DNA of 64,000 bases from positions 14,114,213-14,178,212 of the forward strand of contig CM040093.1 of the NCBI GenBank assembly GCA_022496805.1, in the 5' to 3' direction. Made by a program: the position numbers and the translations under genes. The notes below the pieces were generated by a model. The model did not search any database. It was not told the origin of the DNA and saw only the letters and a program-made list of their open reading frames with translations. The stretch comes from Pohlia nutans. Its lineage: Eukaryota > Streptophyta > Bryopsida > Bryales > Mniaceae. How positions within the stretch are numbered: the stretch's first letter is position 1; the number at the start of each line of letters is the position of its first letter. Positions 45,436 to 58,339 of this stretch are shown piece by piece.

Positions 45436-45715
45436 TACCGTAGTAGGAAGGCAGGGTCGGCACTTTCATGTCGAATAATTAATTAAAGTTTGAAAAGTAG
45501 GGGTCGGCACTTTCAAAAATAATTATTAAAAATTCGGCTATTAATAAGTAACATTGAATTTTACTAGCGGCTACACGTTTTCCTTTGTTTTTTGTCTACA
45601 GTTTTTGTTGACTTCATTTTTGTTGATTTCGACAAAATACTTGATAAATTTATTTATTTTTTCAGCATTTTTTTGGGGAATTATTTTCTGCCGACCCTGC
45701 CTTCCTGGTACGGTA
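45436..45715. mobile_element. MITE, TACCGTAGTAGGAAGGCAGG ends, 280 bp
   Basis: The left end runs TACCGTAGTAGGAAGGCAGG-GTCGGCA and the right end is its inverted copy with three changes. A related element with TACTGTAGTACCATAGCAGG ends lies at 57894-58168. Confidence 0.7.
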
Positions 45716-46220
45716 ATCTTGGAATGAGCCAAAGCATCAGTACAATTATGATAAAATTACGGTAACTTAACTACAGAATGTTTTGTGTGCTTTTTGCTGT
45801 CAAGTTCAACATTGGTTTTTGTTTTTCCTGTTTGTCTTGGAGTGGAGTTGGACAAAGGTTGGGCCACATAGGCCAAAACCACATTCCAGAAACCACATTC
45901 GGCAACCACATTCAGCTTGAACAAAACAAGTGTCAGCTTTTACTTGTTTTGTTTGAGAACACACTCATGAGACCTCTTCTATATCACCCCTTTGCTATCA
46001 ACGTACTTGAGTTCAAACCTTGACATGTGGAAAACTTCAAATCACATGTGTACACGATAGCAAATAATATCTATGCGTACTAAAATGTGAACTTGGAATG
46101 TGCAAAAATAATGAGTTTAGGGTGTTGTGATGTTGGATTTTTACAGTAGTTTCTGAATCCATTTCAAACTTGGGTTTTCTACAAACTCCGTTCTTTGACC
46201 AATGGAAAAGTTATGTTTAA

Positions 46221-46445
46221 CCCTTAAAGGTCCAGAGAGCCCTTTCCGACCAGTATTATACACCAATATTCCATTGTATTTGGCATAGTTCCACACCTCC
46301 TATGGATTTAAGATCAAATGTGAAGTTTAAATTCATGTCGACATGATTTTAATGAGCTATTGGGGTCTCAATTTGGAACTTCCTATTTTCAACAGATGTC
46401 AAATATACGCCAACGTATATACTATCCCCATCAGCCCTTTAAGGG
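46221..46445 (+). mobile_element. short TTAA element, 225 bp
   Basis: TTAA at 46217-46220 and 46446-46449; ends CCCTTAAAGG and CCCTTTAAGGG. GGTC...GACC hairpin at 46229-46251. Length equals that of the outer element at 55471 once its insert is removed. Confidence 0.75.
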
Positions 46446-46449
46446 TTAA

Positions 46450-48300
46450 CCAAACACCACGTATAACCTTGAGCTCAATTTCTTCTCTCCCTAGTTTGCA
46501 AAAAATACATTTTACTTCATCCATTACATGTGTGGCCTTGTGTAGCCTTGGCATGAAATGAAGATGTCCGTATTTTGTACTACCAATATATGTATTTCTA
46601 TGAAAGCCTCGTACTCGTATAAATACGCTTACGCATACTTGTGATTTTCTTTCTGGCATTTTATAGCCAATTTGCTACATAAATCCATTGGGAGAATCAC
46701 CATATGGGAACATAATGAAAAAAGTCACCTCATGGAGCCACCAAGGCAATAGCACTTGCCGGTTGAATACCCATCCATGACTTCTTGAACCATACGCAGT
46801 GGATGAAAAGACATTGTGTACGAAAAAACTCACTAAAGGCCAATATGTTGAATGAAAAAGATTGGATGTATGAAAAAAATAGAGATATGTTTCCTTGCTT
46901 TTCAAATCAAAATATAATCAAAATAAGGATTAAAAAGCCACCGTCTCATTCACTTGCATATCATCTTTGTAGCCCAAAATTATATGCCCCAAAAACCCAA
47001 AAAAAATCATGCTCATACTCATACGCGGTCTCGTACTCGAACTTGTATTCATAATCATTCTCATACTCATCCAAGTATTAATTGCTTTCTTTTCATCCAA
47101 AAAATATCGTCCTCGTCTGTTTTGAATGGCAGGTGGGGTTGAATGGTTGATGTGATCACTAACAATATACAGTGTACTGTGGGTTTATTATTATCACCGG
47201 AGCACAGTCCGGGAAGTTTTTTGAGCTTTACCGGTTACTTTCCTTTCATTCCAAGATTGAACCAGTTTTTCAAGTGTGGAGTCCGGTTATTTTCTCTATT
47301 TAATATATAAAATAGATTTTTTTTAGCTTTTTCACCCGGTTTTTAGCCGCTCCTTCTAAATTCCATTCGGTTTTTTACAAAATCAACCGGCTCATCTTAC
47401 ACTAGCTGCCGGTTCTCCCCGTTCATTGCACCGGAGAGGCTGGTTGGGTTCAGTCAGTAAATGGCCGCCTCACTCACTGTTGGCAGAGCAATCAGTGAGT
47501 GAGGGAGGAGACAGAAGGTAAATAAAAACTTAATATTCGGTGATTGTACTGGCAATCTCACTGACTCTGCCGCAAGATCTGTGTCCTGCAGTAACTTCCT
47601 GCTTTCCTGTGGGCCGGGTTAGATTCCTCCCCCTCTTTACTATTTGCGTGGCCACAGTAATTCATAATCAAATGGCAGAGGGTTACTTGCTGGCTGGCAC
47701 AGGATTTCTGCCAGGGTGGGATTGTTCGTTCCACACTCATGACTCTCTCCTGTGACGTCACTCATTTAGTTTCATCCAGCGGATGAAATTCATCACTAAC
47801 TTCAATCAGCTGACGTCACTCATTCAGTTGTGCCACATCTGATACTTTATACTGCACTGATGCCTGCTGAGTGGCATCCATGGTTTTAGAGAGGGAGGGG
47901 ATTTGAGTGAATCCTTGTTTCCCATGCAAGTGGCTGAAATTAGGATACACAAATGGTGTCTCTGCTATGTCCTTCTGCGCATGATTTTTGAGCTTTTCAA
48001 GCAGCCCCACTGCCACATGGCCATACAGCATGATAAAGTTCAAGGACACTGCCTATGTGTGCAGCCGGTTATTTATAAGCATGCAAAGTTGTGCTGATGT
48101 GGTACAGCTTTGGAAATAGAAACTAAGTTAGTTGCCTGTTCGGAAGTTGAAAGATTGTCATGGATGTCCATTTTCATTTGCACCACAACTTCAAAATATC
48201 TTTTCTTTTCTTTTCGGTCTGGGATGGCGTGGTTGATTGAATGAGGGTAGGGTAGGAAGACTTATTAGAGCATAGGGGATAATTTCATCACATAAACACT
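46450..48300. other. no recognised gene; some GC-richer promoter-like parts
   Basis: 46990-47075 contains short ACTCATACTC-type repeats. 47200-47420 carries six or so CCGGTT motifs. Two identical TGACGTCACTCATT sites lie at 47753 and 47811. No exon could be recognised. Confidence 0.4.
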
Positions 48301-48305
48301 TCATC

Positions 48306-48530
48306 ACTATATCAATTATTGCCGTTGCCGTTACTATGAGTCACTAAATTAGTGTGAGATTTTACTCCAATCCTCATATTAATTTGAATACATACATCTC
48401 GAATGTACATTATTGTAAAAATTCTGAAATACTTTCAACTGTTGTGATTCGTACTTTTGCTCTAATACCACAATTATTGTAAAAATATTGAATTATTGTG
48501 ACTCACAATAATGGCAATGACAGGTGTAGT
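48306..48530. mobile_element. MITE, CACTA-like ends
   Basis: CACTATATCAATTATTGCCG (48306) and GGCAATGACAGGTGTAGTG (to 48531) are imperfect inverted ends; interior contains TGTGACTCACAATAATGG. Same family as 45053. Confidence 0.55.
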
Positions 48531-48539
48531 GGGGGCTAC

Positions 48540-50840
48540 TTATTTAGAGTATAAGTCGTTATATTTAGAGTATAAGTCACTTGATTATCCCACCCTTGCA
48601 ACTCACTATATTTACTTTCAACCAATCATTTGTCTCCTAGTGAGCAAAAGCACAAAGAATTTTTGTCGTTTATTACCCAACCTTCTAATTGTAAAAGAAA
48701 ACGTAACATTTGTCATCGTTGCACAACCACGGAAAAGATTGCCTATATCTTTAATTCCTAAATCAATCAAAACATTGAGTTCACAAGGATTCAATCATTG
48801 ATGTATGATAGAGTTCTTCCATTGAAACATTGAATATATTCATTGTAAGGAGGTCAAAACAAAAACACATGATGAAATCAAAAATGAAACTTAAGCAATA
48901 TTTCTAATAAATATTTCAAAATTTTCAAGTATGCAATTTTCAAGTATACAAAGATTCATGCTTTTAAAATGACTACTCCAATGAAACATATTGTGAAAAA
49001 ATAAAATTAGACGGAACCAAATTTTATATGACCGAAATCAATGCAAAACATTGTGAACATTAGTTGAAAGAAAACAAATTAAACAAAAAAAAAGTTCACA
49101 TAGAACCTACTCAAAATGTTTAAAAAAAAAACACAAGATTCGATTTGGGTTGAGTTTAGTTGAAAATACTTGGAAATACTCAACATCAGATCAAAATATG
49201 GCCGAACATTGAGAGTCTGTCAAATTCCACCAATGAGATTGTAAGAGAGCTAGAAATTGGCCTCCGGGGCGTCACACTATAGGCCAAAATCCAATTGATG
49301 TCGCCTTCAAGTGCCTACATAGGTAACACTTCTAGTAAGTTTTCGCGCCAATGAGACAGCCTCTTGAGGAGAATTTGTTTGTCCGAGAATGGAAACCCAA
49401 TTCTCCCTGAAAAGGGTGTTGATTTCTTTTTGATAAAATAATCAATTTCAATATTTTACTATTAGTTTTCAATCCAAGACTTTGGATTCTTGTCATGAAT
49501 TGGGTTTAGACTACGATGCTCAACGCAAACTCAACCCACCATTGACTGCCTCTCACCATACTGTAAACCGATCCTCAACGCAAACTCAACCTCAACCCAA
49601 CTCTTGTGCAACACCCCAATAGAGTTAACCGAAAAGAAGGCCGTGGAACCTCCCTTTTCAACCTCCTTCTAACTTCTTTTTTCAGCTATAGTTGGGTTGA
49701 ATAGTGTCATGTCATAATTTGTCCCCTTGTGGGCCATGGGCTTGGAGCTTTGGTAGGAGGTGTGGGAGTCATTACGAGGTGTGGAGAATAATGACAGTGG
49801 TTTGCTTTAGATTGTCTCCCAACTCATCGTGAACTAGTTTTTGGTCTATTTATATTTCCATATGAGTTCAAGAGGAGTTCAAGAGGAGTTTGCTAAAACT
49901 TTCCTCTTTGAGCTGACTTTTCGGTTAACTCTAATGGAGGTTTGAAAAGTAAAAACAAATGCACTAAAATGGAATAGGTTTTGCAACTATTCATTAAAAG
50001 TTCTACACCATATATTGTGGGTGGATGAATGGCGTGGGTACATTCACCCATTTGGACAAATTCCCATCCATTTAAACCAAAAAATTCATCCAATATGAAC
50101 AAAAATTCATCCGAAATGGATGGATTTTACCACATTAGTTTGAAAAATATTATTATTATTATTATTTTCAAACTCTCGTAATTATATACCGTGGGCCACA
50201 GTATACGGTGCTTTCAGTGGTCTTGAAATTTGATTGGATTTGGGGCCACGTGTTGGAGGCAGGTGAGGAGATGCAGGAAAGAGGGGGGGGGGGGGGGGGG
50301 GGGTGGGGGGGGGAAGTTATTAGATTAATGAAGTGGAAAAGGGAGAGCAGATTTGTCTGGATATGAGGATAAGTGAGAGAGTTGAGAGGTTGGGACCGGA
50401 CAATCTTGGGAAATCAGAATCCCATACAATCCGTGGGGACTGGATATCATGTCACCCCATTTAAGTCAAGGGGCCCCCAGGCCCTCCCTAGCCAGCCGCT
50501 CCCAGCCTGCCTGCCAGTCACTAGTAGGGGAACATTCATGACAGGTCATCATTGACATCACTGCTCATATCTTCTCCTCCTGTGCCTCTTCTGTCACGTT
50601 GCCGCCTCCATTGGATGAATGTTTCCTCCGTACTTACTTCATCCAAACGGAATTCATCCGTCATGTCACTCATCAGTGAAATTACAAACCGCTCGTCAGT
50701 TGTTTAGAGCAAAATTATAAAATGTGACTTCCATAACTTTGATGAAGTTTAGTTCAACGAAGAAAATGCAAAATGCAAAACATGTCGGGTGTTTGAAAAT
50801 AATTCATACGATCAAATTTTCAAAATAGTTGGCTAAATCT
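48540..50840. other. non-coding stretch
   Basis: No gene seen. Contains CGCAAACTCAACC duplicated (49521, 49578), an ATT run near 50150 and the G run at 50283. Confidence 0.4.
50283..50313. repeat. poly-G run
   Basis: About 30 G broken by a single T; a potential G-quadruplex, and a common place for sequencing errors. Confidence 0.9.
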
Positions 50841-50847
50841 TCATTAA

Positions 50848-51768
50848 CTACTAAACTAGGACATTTACGAAACCGGACAGGTTCCCACGATGTCAATTTT
50901 AAGTCTAATATTCTGAGTTTTTTAATTAATTAATTAATTAATTATTGAACCTTGAGGAATTTCAAGAGCTTTGTGGGAAATTTGTTTTTTTTTTCTCATC
51001 GGACATCGGTAGAAATAGTTATGTTGCTCGAAGCCTTTTTTTTTGCAAGGCTGGGTAGCTCGGGAAAATTTCTACATTACTCCAATAGCTCTAAAATTTG
51101 ATACGGAAGCAAGTGACATGATATTATCTGGGATGGTAAAAAAATATTCCTCACACTTCAAAAATTTCATTCCAAGAGAAGTCAAAAATTGCAAGCCTGG
51201 TCAGGCATGATGGGATAAAAATAACTTCTTTTAGAGACAAAAATTAGACATTTTGTTATTTTTTTGTAATTTATTTTTCTAATTCAAAAGAGACAAGAAT
51301 CTATGTCTTTACTATTTTGATTGAGATATTATACAAAACTAAGTTTACAATAAAATAAAATGTGTTTGGCAATAGTTTGCACCTCCTCCACTTCGGTAGT
51401 ATCGTTTTCAATTTGTTAAATCATTTTCTTTCTTCTCAAATTTAGTATACAAGTAACCAACATTGTGTAAATTGTAAAATTGAAGAGTGTCAAGTTTCCG
51501 TAGTGGAATATTTTCAAAATAGGAAGAGAAATACGCAACTGAAAATTTTGGGCGAGTTCTATTTTTCCCACACATTATGACTTCAAACGTATATATCTTC
51601 TAATCCATACAGTCAAAGATTGTGATTTTTTTGTGCACATTCCTTTGGTATTAAAGGATAAGTTTATACGGTTGGATTGTGAAAAAAAATCTTGAAATTG
51701 TGCCTTAAAGATTAGAAATGGCAGCATTGAAGAGTTTATTGAGCAAAATAGTCTTGGTCTTGTAGGCG
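50848..51768 (+). mobile_element. decayed TTAA element related to 34392
   Basis: ATTAACTACTAAACTAGGACATTTACG at 50842 and GTCTTGTAGGCGTTAA at 51757-51772 are the decayed ends; 50870-51230 matches 34425-34790. Confidence 0.5.
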
Positions 51769-51772
51769 TTAA

Positions 51773-54296
51773 ATGAATTTAGAAGCAATTAACTTTAAAA
51801 ATTCATATGAATTACATTTTATATTTTTAGAATTCATATGTTAGAATTGTGTTTTTCACCCTAACAACAAAAAAAGAAAAGAATTGATAAAATGAACAAC
51901 ATTAATTTCCCCAAATAGTAAATTTTGTAACATTTGACAATGTAGAAGTGTTTGTTTTTCAAAAAATCCCCTAGGTGGAGTACAACTTGGATTGGCATGA
52001 TTCAAATTGGGTTGGAAAGTAAATATGATTTGCTATTAAAAAATAATTTTAATGTATTCAAAATTTTATTTTTTGGTCCTTAGGGAGTCCCTAAAAAGGG
52101 ATAGCGACTAGAATTAATTTATGACACTTACACCCTTTTTATTTTAATCAATGATAGTCATGTGATACTTGAAAGCACATTCTTTTACTACATATAGTAT
52201 CATTAAATCTGGTTTAGAAGTATGTAGGCCTTAGGGATTAATGACAAAAAAATAAATATCCAAGAGACTATTTTTATTGCACCAAATCTATGCTTGTAAA
52301 GTATTTTCAAAGTTTTTTGAATTTTTATACAAATATTTTAGTCCACAATTATCTCAAGTGAGCCTATAAATTTCAACAAGTTTAAATTTGGTTTCTTATA
52401 TTGCTACCCTTTTTCTACTGTCCACTTGTTTAATTTTCAAATTCCATAACTTTTCAATTGGATTCATTGTATATAATACACATACTCATTTGACTAAACA
52501 ACAATCTCAATTGGCAACAACCTCAATTGGCAACAACGTAACTAAGTGATAGCACTTGATATTTATTGAATCATTTTTTTAGAAACAAGCTATAAATGTA
52601 TTGTCGAAGTTGTATATTTTAGCACATTAAATTTACATAAGAATATTTTGCCCTTTGAGGGTTAAACAAGGATTTGGAAGAAATAAAATTTCGTTTAATT
52701 TCTTTAGATAAGCTTTTCATGCCTTTGTGTCATGTTTTCAACAATAGTTTAATGAATGAATCAATAGTGGTTGTCATTTGTCAAACATTGGAAGCATGAT
52801 AATCATTTTTTGATAATAATATAATATAGTTTCAAAAAGGTTTTTTTATATTAAAAACCAAGATTCTTCTAAGTTGATACACTTTTCATATTGATTACAC
52901 AAACATTCTAGTAAAATAAAGTTGGAGATTGGTTGTAAACTGAGAGATCTCAATGAAAGGCCTCTTGCAATGGGTGATATTTAGCAATGTGAGGAGGGGC
53001 CCAACCATCACTTAACCCTTAACGACATAGAACCTTTGGAGGGGTAGTCTAAATATAATCTTGGAATTTACCACCTCTGCTCTTCTAAGGCAATATGCCC
53101 CCTGTAAAAGGCAATTATGGGCAATATGGACTACTTTGGGACCATCAATATAGAATTCAACAAAAATTCTTGGGTTGAAGCTGCATTCATCAATCTTTGA
53201 GGCACCACGTGGCGCAATCAAACCTTCCTTACATGTGCAAGCCATCATTACCTTGGTTTTTGCATTGCCTTGCTCCCGTCACTGCCTTGGTTTTCCCTTT
53301 TTTGAAGCGTCCAATGAAAAGAAATAAAAATCCCTATAATTCCCACATTTCCCAATAGCTCCATTAGCAATCACGGCCTGCCTTGATTAGCGTTTTGATA
53401 GAATCATGCTATGCAATTCTTCTACCTTTTGAATGGAACAATTTTACATTTTCTGGTAGACTATAGCTAAAGTTTTTTGCTTTATTACTTCAAAACTAAG
53501 CTGCTTGGGATTAAGGCCTGCTATTAAAGGCCTCTCTTGGCATACTCTGTATTGACCAAATTATTTAATTTGAATCAATTCAATCACAAGAAAGTTAAAT
53601 ATTATGTCACTAGAGTCTAAGAAGAGATCAAACGATTATGAATGAGGATAAGCATGTTTGACCCCTAGCATTGATGTTGGAGACAAAATTGAACTAGTGG
53701 GACTTCACCTCACACTTTTTGCCTACATATTGAATGTTCTTCAAATTCCTAACACATCTTACGGCGCATGTGGTGTATGTAGATGCTATAGGCCTTGTCT
53801 TCATAAGGATGTTACTTACATCCAACATAATAACTCACAAATTATGTTGTGACTTGCCTAAGGCATAAGATAATATAAAAAAACATAGATTATTACAACC
53901 CTTGTTTTATTATACTCCTAAAATAAAAGAAGACAATCTTCACCCTTGTGAAGACATAGGCAACATTTTTATAACTTCCTACATAAGGTTCTTTAGCAAT
54001 TAGCGGAGTCCACCTTTTTCAACAGTAGCATTGTAGAAGCTTTAACATTAAATACAATGTCTCACGACCCAATCTTTAACTAAAGATGATGCGGACTTGC
54101 CATGATTCGGGGTATATGCTATAGTAATTTGGGAATACCGGCAAGGGCTTCTAGAGAGAGGCTAAAGAACTTTATGTAAGTTAGTGTGTGTAAAACAAAC
54201 AGCTACGCTACAAGGAGCTTTGACCGAAATAGCATGGATGAAGAACGGGAATGCATTTCAGTGGAATCATGAACAAAATATATTTGTTAACCCTTT
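51773..54296. other. non-coding stretch with isolated TTAA ends
   Basis: GCCCTTTGAGGGTTAA at 52650-52665 looks like a right end and CTTAACCCTTAACGACATAG at 53011 like a left end, but neither has a partner that I can see. No gene recognised. Confidence 0.4.
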
Positions 54297-54300
54297 AACG

Positions 54301-54827
54301 TCCCGAGTCAACATTGTTTTCAAAGAAGCGCTATAAAATGCTTGATGAAAACAAAAAATGGGGTTCATGGTCAAAGCAAAGTTGTAAATGTCAATGTGAA
54401 GATCACATTTTTCGGTTGGATTTATTATATTTTTGTTTAATATTTTTAATTAATTTTGCAAGGTTTTCTCTTGAAATTCAATTTAAAATCCAAAATTAGC
54501 AAAAAAAATTTAAAAATATGGTAATGAAATTGAAATAACATGCACTACGAGATGTTATGATTTCCATTATTTGATTCTACTTATTTTGAAAAATCATATT
54601 TAAGGTCCCACTTTTTGAACTAAGAATGAAACTTGACATAAACCAATTCTGTTGTTTTTCTAAAAATCATAATAACCTTTTTTGAAGATCCAAACTGTAC
54701 AAAGGATAGTCAACTTGCTCAAGAACTAAGAGAAATTTTGGTGGATGAAAACTGTCCGATTTGGATGAGAATCGAGCAGTTTCAATTTGTGCGTTGTCCA
54801 CTATGTGGACGGTGGCACGTTAAAGGG
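54301..54827 (-). mobile_element. TTAA element, 540-bp family
   Basis: TTAA at 54297-54300 and 54828-54831. Ends CCCTTTAACGTCCCGAGTCA and GGCACGTTAAAGGG. Hairpin GTCCACTATGTGGAC at 54796-54810, at the right side, so it lies inverted relative to 14300. Confidence 0.85.
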
Positions 54828-54949
54828 TTAAAATTTTATTTAGCCCAAGAAAATGGGTGTCCCCGCAATGCGGTCAGAGCCAATAAACATGCTTACGAGC
54901 CTTCAGTTCATGAAAGCCGCATGGTTGGGGGAGTTGCCGACAGTTTTTC

Positions 54950-55395
54950 ATCCAAGTATCATCTGAGTCACTTGCAACATGTGCACAGAATCATATAACA
55001 TGTAACATATGGCACATACAGTGGTGACTGGGGTCTCTTGTACTCCGAGGTACATGCTCTGCTGTATTCCACCATAGGAAGGTTCCTGAGCCAGGAAATC
55101 CTGAGTTTCCCGCCACGAGTTGGTGGCTGTGGACGCAAACGAGCCAGTGCGGACGATTCCAATCAATACCAACATCGATGCATACATAAAAGTGACCCAG
55201 CAATCTGGGTGGAGTAGCCGGGGACCACTGTAGACTGTAGACTGGGTAGAGGTAGTCAATGATGGTGTGGAGATCTTGCAGATTGTGGCGTGTTAAAGTT
55301 CTGTCTCCTGCTGAAAAAGTGCATTGTGGGTCTTTTCCAGCATCTCCAGCAGCATTCTGAAGAGCCCTGGATGATGGATGAAAAGTTGACATGAA
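54950..55395 (-). pseudogene. unrecognised coding-like remnant
   Basis: GC-richer minus-strand block with three partly open frames: MLLEMLEKTHNALFQQETEL (about 55360-55300), HNLQDLHTIIDYLYPVYSLQ (about 55290-55230) and LLHPDCWVTFMYASMLVLIG (about 55220-55160). Each looks protein-like but they are in different frames, which suggests a frameshifted old gene. Family not recognised. It lies between two TTAA elements. Confidence 0.3.
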
Positions 55396-55470
55396 ATCAC
55401 CCCATGCTCGGTAAATCTCCTAGATATCCGTATTACAGAGTCTTCAACTCACCACTGGAAGGTAATTTAA

Positions 55471-56239
55471 CCCTTAACCCTTTAACGTCCCGATTCAACA
55501 CTGTTTTCAAAGACTTGTTATAAAATGGTTGATGAAAAACAAAAATGGAGTTGATGTACAAAACAAAGTTGTAAATGTCAATGTGAAGATAGCATCTGTA
55601 CGGTTGGATTCATCATATTTATTATTGATATTTTTAAAGTAATTTTGCAAGGTTTTCTCTTGAAATTCAATTAAAAATCCAAAATTAACACAAAAAAATT
55701 TAAAAATATTGTAATGAAATTGGAATAACATGCACTACTAGATGGTGTGGTTTCCATTATTTGATTCTACTTATTATGAAAAATCATGTTTAAGGTCTCT
55801 CTTCTTGAACTAAGATTGAAACTTGACATAAATCACTTTTGTAATTTTTCAAAAATTCACATTATCTTATTTTGAAGATCCATACCGTTCAAATGATATT
55901 CAACTAGCACAAGAATAAACAAAAAACTGGATGGATGAAAAACATCACCACACCTACAGAAATAGAGCGACTCAAACTCATCCAGCGTCCAGATTCTGGA
56001 CGCAAGCGCCTTAAAGGGTGAAAAGGTCCTTGGGGTCCCTCTCTACGACCTGTATTTAGCCTTATAATTGCTCAATTGTGGTTTAGTATATGAATTCTGA
56101 TATATTGTTTGATACATATTATCACAATTATCAATTTTGCTTTGTACTAAAAATGTGTTTGGTCATTGTTATTGTGATCAAATACCACCAAATACAAAAT
56201 ATACTATATGGCCGCAAAGGGTTTATGGCCGTTCAAGGG
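55471..56239 (+). mobile_element. TTAA element (outer), interrupted
   Basis: TTAA at 55467-55470 and 56240-56243. The left end CCC is followed at once by the inserted element 55478-56018, after which AAGGTCCTTGGGGTCCC continues. Without the insert it is about 224 bp, like the element at 46221. Confidence 0.75.
55478..56018 (-). mobile_element. TTAA element, 540-bp family, nested
   Basis: Flanked by TTAA (55474-55477) and TGAA (56019-56022, one change). Ends CCCTTTAACGTCCCGATTCA and GCGCCTTAAAGGG. Hairpin GCGTCCAGATTCTGGACGC at 55985-56003. Inserted into the TTAA of the outer element's own end CCCTTAAAGG. Confidence 0.85.
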
Positions 56240-56243
56240 TTAA

Positions 56244-57285
56244 GAGGAATAGTGACACAAACTAACACATGTGGTGGCGCGAGATTGGATCAAATATTTA
56301 CGTGTTGTTGGAGAAGTACCGCTGGAAACAACTATGTGTTCTTCAAAGTCTGTCTGTTTTGCAAAGTTCTATTGGAGATCCCCTAACCTCGAACACCCAA
56401 TCAAGCCATTCACCCAAAAGTACCATCTTCACCTAGTGTACATCCTCTTAATCAATATCTATTCTTAATCAAAATATTTCCTTGTGCATTAAAAAAATTC
56501 ACACAAAAACTAAAAAAAACTCCAAGTTCCCTCTTTTCTTGCTTTTTTAATAATAAAAAGTTAATGTTTTTTTGGAATTGAAGGAAAGGTGTACATTTGA
56601 GAGAATGAAAAGAAGGGTCCCACACAATCTGGGGAGGGAACTCAAGACCCTTTTGGAACCAGCATGACTGAATAAAGAGGCCATGCCATCAACATACGAT
56701 TATTTGGTCCAGAATGCCTCATTGCGTAGAAAGTGTTGGGGCAGCAAGTTAGGGCAGAAAGGGTAGAAAGGGTAGAAAGGGGCTGGGCCACAGTTGGAAA
56801 AGAGGCTGCGTGTGGAGTCCGGAAAATGCAAGAGTGGGACCGGGGAGATTCGGAAAAAGATCTTGGTGGCAAGCTTGGTGTGATATTATTATTATTGTAT
56901 GGGGGCCACATTGATCACATTGTTGTGATGACCTTTGCTCCCGTGGATTAAAAATGGCATGCGAATCATCTCAGCAATCGTCCCCAAATTTGACACGCCA
57001 CTGCCCTTCACTTACTTACCACTGCTTGCAGACTTCTTGCATGCGAAATTGCGGACCGACTCTGTAGCTCCTTGCTCTTCCTCATGTTTGGGTTTCAAGT
57101 TCTTCATACGCCAACATTCCACGCTCGCTCCTCCAATGTTGGTGGAGAGACATACGTGGAAAGTCGTCGTTCACGATTGCGTGTTAACACATGATGTTGG
57201 GCGTATGTTGCATTTTGATCGTACATGTATTTGATTATTTTGTGTTTTTTGGAAAATAAGTACCTATTTTTTTTTTTGCAAGTGT
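56244..57285. other. no recognised gene
   Basis: 56730-56800 contains GGGTAGAAA repeats; 56640-57200 is somewhat GC-richer with open frames on both strands but no motif I know. Confidence 0.35.
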
Positions 57286-57815
57286 TTCTACCCTATCTAT
57301 TGTATAACGTAGTCGAAGACCGTTCTGGCCCCGGAATTTTCGTGCCATACTCCAGCACGGATCAATCTACTTTATTGTATAACGCAAATTTTGCATGTCA
57401 CGATGGTTACGTCGTTGGAATAGTCGTGCCATACCTTGGCGCAAACCAACTTCGTCTATTACGTAACGTATATTGTGCATGTAGGACGGTCTTGCCGTTG
57501 TGGACTTTGGCATGGGTCAACCTAGTCTAAAATATAACATAGATTGTGCACGCACAAACAACAAGACAGTTCCACCTCTAGAACTCTCATATTAGACTCT
57601 TGCTCCGGCCAACCTAATCTATTATATAACGCAAACTATGCACACGTACACTAAAAGTTAATTTCACCACTTGAACTATTGTGCGGAACTCCGGCATAAA
57701 CCAACCTAGTCTATTATATAAACAAATTGTACACACACTCACTATGAGACAATTTTACTGATGAAACCGTTATGGACTCCGACACGGGTCAACTCAGCAA
57801 AATATGTTTCCCATT
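57285..57815 (+). repeat. degenerate ~100-bp tandem repeat
   Basis: The core (A)GTCTATTATATAACGCAAATTGTGCA recurs near 57295, 57367, 57455, 57530, 57617 and 57710, each followed by a variable part and a CCGGCATAAACCAACCT-like phrase. Identity is low, so the array is old. Confidence 0.7.
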
Positions 57816-57893
57816 TTATATGGTATAAAAATCTCAATCACAATATGAAATCATTTATAAATCCAAAATATTATTCACATGCACACAAAATAT

Positions 57894-58168
57894 GTACTGT
57901 AGTACCATAGCAGGGTCGTCACCTTGCAAACAAATATTTATTATTTTTTGAAATATAAGGTTTGCCCCTCAAAAAATGAATTTCTTGATTTTTGTTGTTG
58001 AGTAAAATTTGATTAAAAATGGCCCAAATGGCTTAAAATAGAAAAATAGCTCAAAATAATTCATTCTATTTAAAAAATATATATCCTCATAATTTCTGGT
58101 TTTTTTTTTTTATGTTTTTTTTTTTTTTTGGAATTTTTTTTGGGCAACACTACTTTGATACTACAGTT
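57894..58168. mobile_element. MITE, TACTGTAGTACCATAGCAGG ends
   Basis: Left TACTGTAGTACCATAGCAGG (57896) and right CACTACTTTGATACTACAGT (to 58167) are imperfect inverted ends; related to 45436. Confidence 0.5.
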
Positions 58169-58339
58169 TGTGCTAATGTAGTATAATTGAATGTTATGAA
58201 CTAATTTTTTTTTTATTGTATTCTTTGAAAACAACTTGATCAAAAACCCTCACAAAAAACTTAATATCTAGATACAACCATTTCTACTCATTGATTCATG
58301 TTTTGGATTTTTTTTATATTAAAAGCTATATGTTATTGA

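Noticed and set aside
50283..50313. Poly-G run as a regulatory quadruplex
   Set aside because: Single isolated homopolymer, likely length-uncertain; no gene beside it.
53013..53040. TTAACCCTTAACGACATAG as start of another TTAA element
   Set aside because: No partner end and no hairpin nearby; may be a solo end.
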